From Hirudo medicinalis (lineage: Eukaryota; Annelida; Clitellata; Hirudinida; Hirudinidae): DNA of 64,000 nt. The translations under genes were made by a program, and so were the position numbers. The stretch is from positions 57,678 to 121,677 of the forward strand of contig MPNW01000118.1 in assembly GCA_011800805.1 (NCBI GenBank). The letters are read 5' to 3'. The notes under the pieces are model-generated. The model was not told the DNA's origin. It ran no database searches and was given only the letters and a program-made list of their open reading frames with translations. Shown piece after piece: positions 63,339 to 64,000 of the stretch (the first letter of the stretch is position 1; every line of letters starts with the position of its first letter).

Positions 63339-63652
63339 TAATTATTTAAAATTATTATTATTATTTATTATTAATTTTTATTACATAATAATATTATTAT
63401 ATAATGTATATAATTATATAATTTTTATAATTATTTTAAATAATAATAATATTAATAATAATTAATTATGGCAATACTTGACATTTAAACAGAAATATTT
63501 GCAATAATATGAATAAAATAAATAATTATCACTAATGCAGATTTAAAATTGAATAATGTTAATTAAATGGAGAAATAAACAGCATTTAAAAGTTTAGCTG
63601 ATTTTTAGCATTTAAAAGTTTACCTTGTTTGTCTGATCCTGAGTGACTTGAT
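59933..63652 (-). CDS. Unrecognised acidic, Asn-rich protein, 5' end not found
   Basis: Five exons share one frame: 63652-63624, 62603-61818, 61364-61263, 60606-60288 and 60051-59933. They give about 450 residues to the stop; the N-terminus lies further right or outside. The large exon has a poly-Asn tract, a Tyr/Asn/Asp-rich stretch with a doubled NHNKRYNN unit, and ordinary segments (FRYQSLGDVPTEDYISKIF, YLKGRINSLAHLLGSK). The fourth exon begins LNPKMAENYRLNVMKEYEDM, passes through an Asp/Glu run, and ends LPDPHRHKVEKKFQLLKG. The C-terminus is helical (LEEFASILRQVHLENDLENM). Dibasic KR sites in the large exon would suit a secreted precursor, but no signal peptide is seen. No domain is recognised. 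Splice sites and phase support a real gene. Confidence 0.65.
61028..61050. repeat. (GT)n dinucleotide repeat
   Basis: About ten GT units lie in an intron of the acidic gene, in inverted orientation to the (CA)n tract at 59844-59870. Confidence 0.9.
61700..61790. repeat. GAT-rich low-complexity tract
   Basis: An imperfect GAT/GAC run lies in an intron of the acidic gene. The plus-strand open frame through it is a by-product. Confidence 0.7.
63265..63470. repeat. (TTA)n-rich tract
   Basis: A long TTA run at 63283-63340 is followed by degenerate AT-rich sequence. It is probably intronic or upstream sequence of the acidic gene. Confidence 0.85.
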
Positions 63653-63786
63653 CTGAAAAGTACATTTTGAATGAAAATTATGAAATTTCAGCAAATAATC
63701 CTTAGGAATATTATATTACATTACTGAATTGGATGCCATTATTATTGTTATTACGATTGTTGTAATGAATTTAGGTTTGTGAACGC

Positions 63787-63826
<40 letters not shown>

Positions 63827-63993
63827 TGATAATGATAATGATGATAATAATAATAATAATAATAATGATGATGATAATGATAATGATGATAATAATAATA
63901 ATAATAATAATAATAATATAATAATAATAATAATATAATAATAATAATAATATAATAATAATAATAATAATAGATAAGAAATAATAATAACAA
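63787..63993. repeat. (AAT)n/(GAT)n compound microsatellite at the right edge
   Basis: About 200 bp consist of AAT and GAT/AATG units with interruptions of ATATAATA. It runs almost to the end of the window. Confidence 0.9.
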
Positions 63994-64000
63994 CAATTGA

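Noticed and set aside
63142..63465. 107-codon plus-strand frame rich in Tyr and Asn
   Set aside because: It is a translation of the TTA/AAT microsatellite.
1..64000. Search for CRISPR arrays, tRNA/rRNA genes and bacterial-type operons
   Set aside because: None were seen. All repeats are microsatellites, minisatellites or transposon debris, and all confident genes are split eukaryotic genes.

Overview
This 64-kb window is nuclear DNA from an intron-rich invertebrate animal. The evidence is animal-type split genes with GT-AG introns, a set of conserved animal single-copy genes, low GC content, and many AAT/ATC-type microsatellites. I could not name the species; a lophotrochozoan would fit but is not shown. 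The 86-N run at 22221-22306 and the single N at 43243 mark a draft assembly.

Layout, left to right. A Cys-loop receptor-like ion channel on the minus strand runs off the left edge and is head-to-head with LRR1 (+). Casein kinase 1 delta/epsilon (-) is followed by a DUF4806-domain gene (+) that carries LINE and Tigger/pogo debris in its last intron. SMURF E3 ubiquitin ligase (-) spans 16.6 kb, with a 6-kb first intron and one exon lost in the gap. DMAC2L/ATP5S (+), MED6 (-), a clan-2-like cytochrome P450 (+), ORC1 (-) and the PP4 catalytic subunit (-) follow. Upstream of PP4, and overlapping its start codon, is a possible 55-residue membrane microprotein. TRMT10C/MRPP1 (+) comes next, then a minisatellite and a broken FLYWCH/MULE-type transposase fragment. 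The window ends with an unrecognised acidic, Asn-rich gene (-) and long AAT repeats.

Exon structures were rebuilt by hand from splice sites, reading phase and family similarity. For LRR1, CK1, DUF4806, DMAC2L, MED6, P450, ORC1, PP4 and TRMT10C the exons join in one frame to a stop. Predicted lengths match known family sizes: LRR1 415 aa, MED6 247, PP4c 308, TRMT10C 401, P450 500.

The genes are not one pathway. Two groupings are worth noting. ORC1 and LRR1 act at opposite ends of DNA replication (origin licensing and CMG unloading). TRMT10C and DMAC2L are both mitochondrial. Most neighbours are divergent pairs with short shared upstream regions. I found no tRNA, rRNA or CRISPR array, and no clearly new multi-gene system. 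The best leads are the microprotein overlapping PP4, the ORF nested in a SMURF intron, the unrecognised acidic gene, and a dispersed repeat family.
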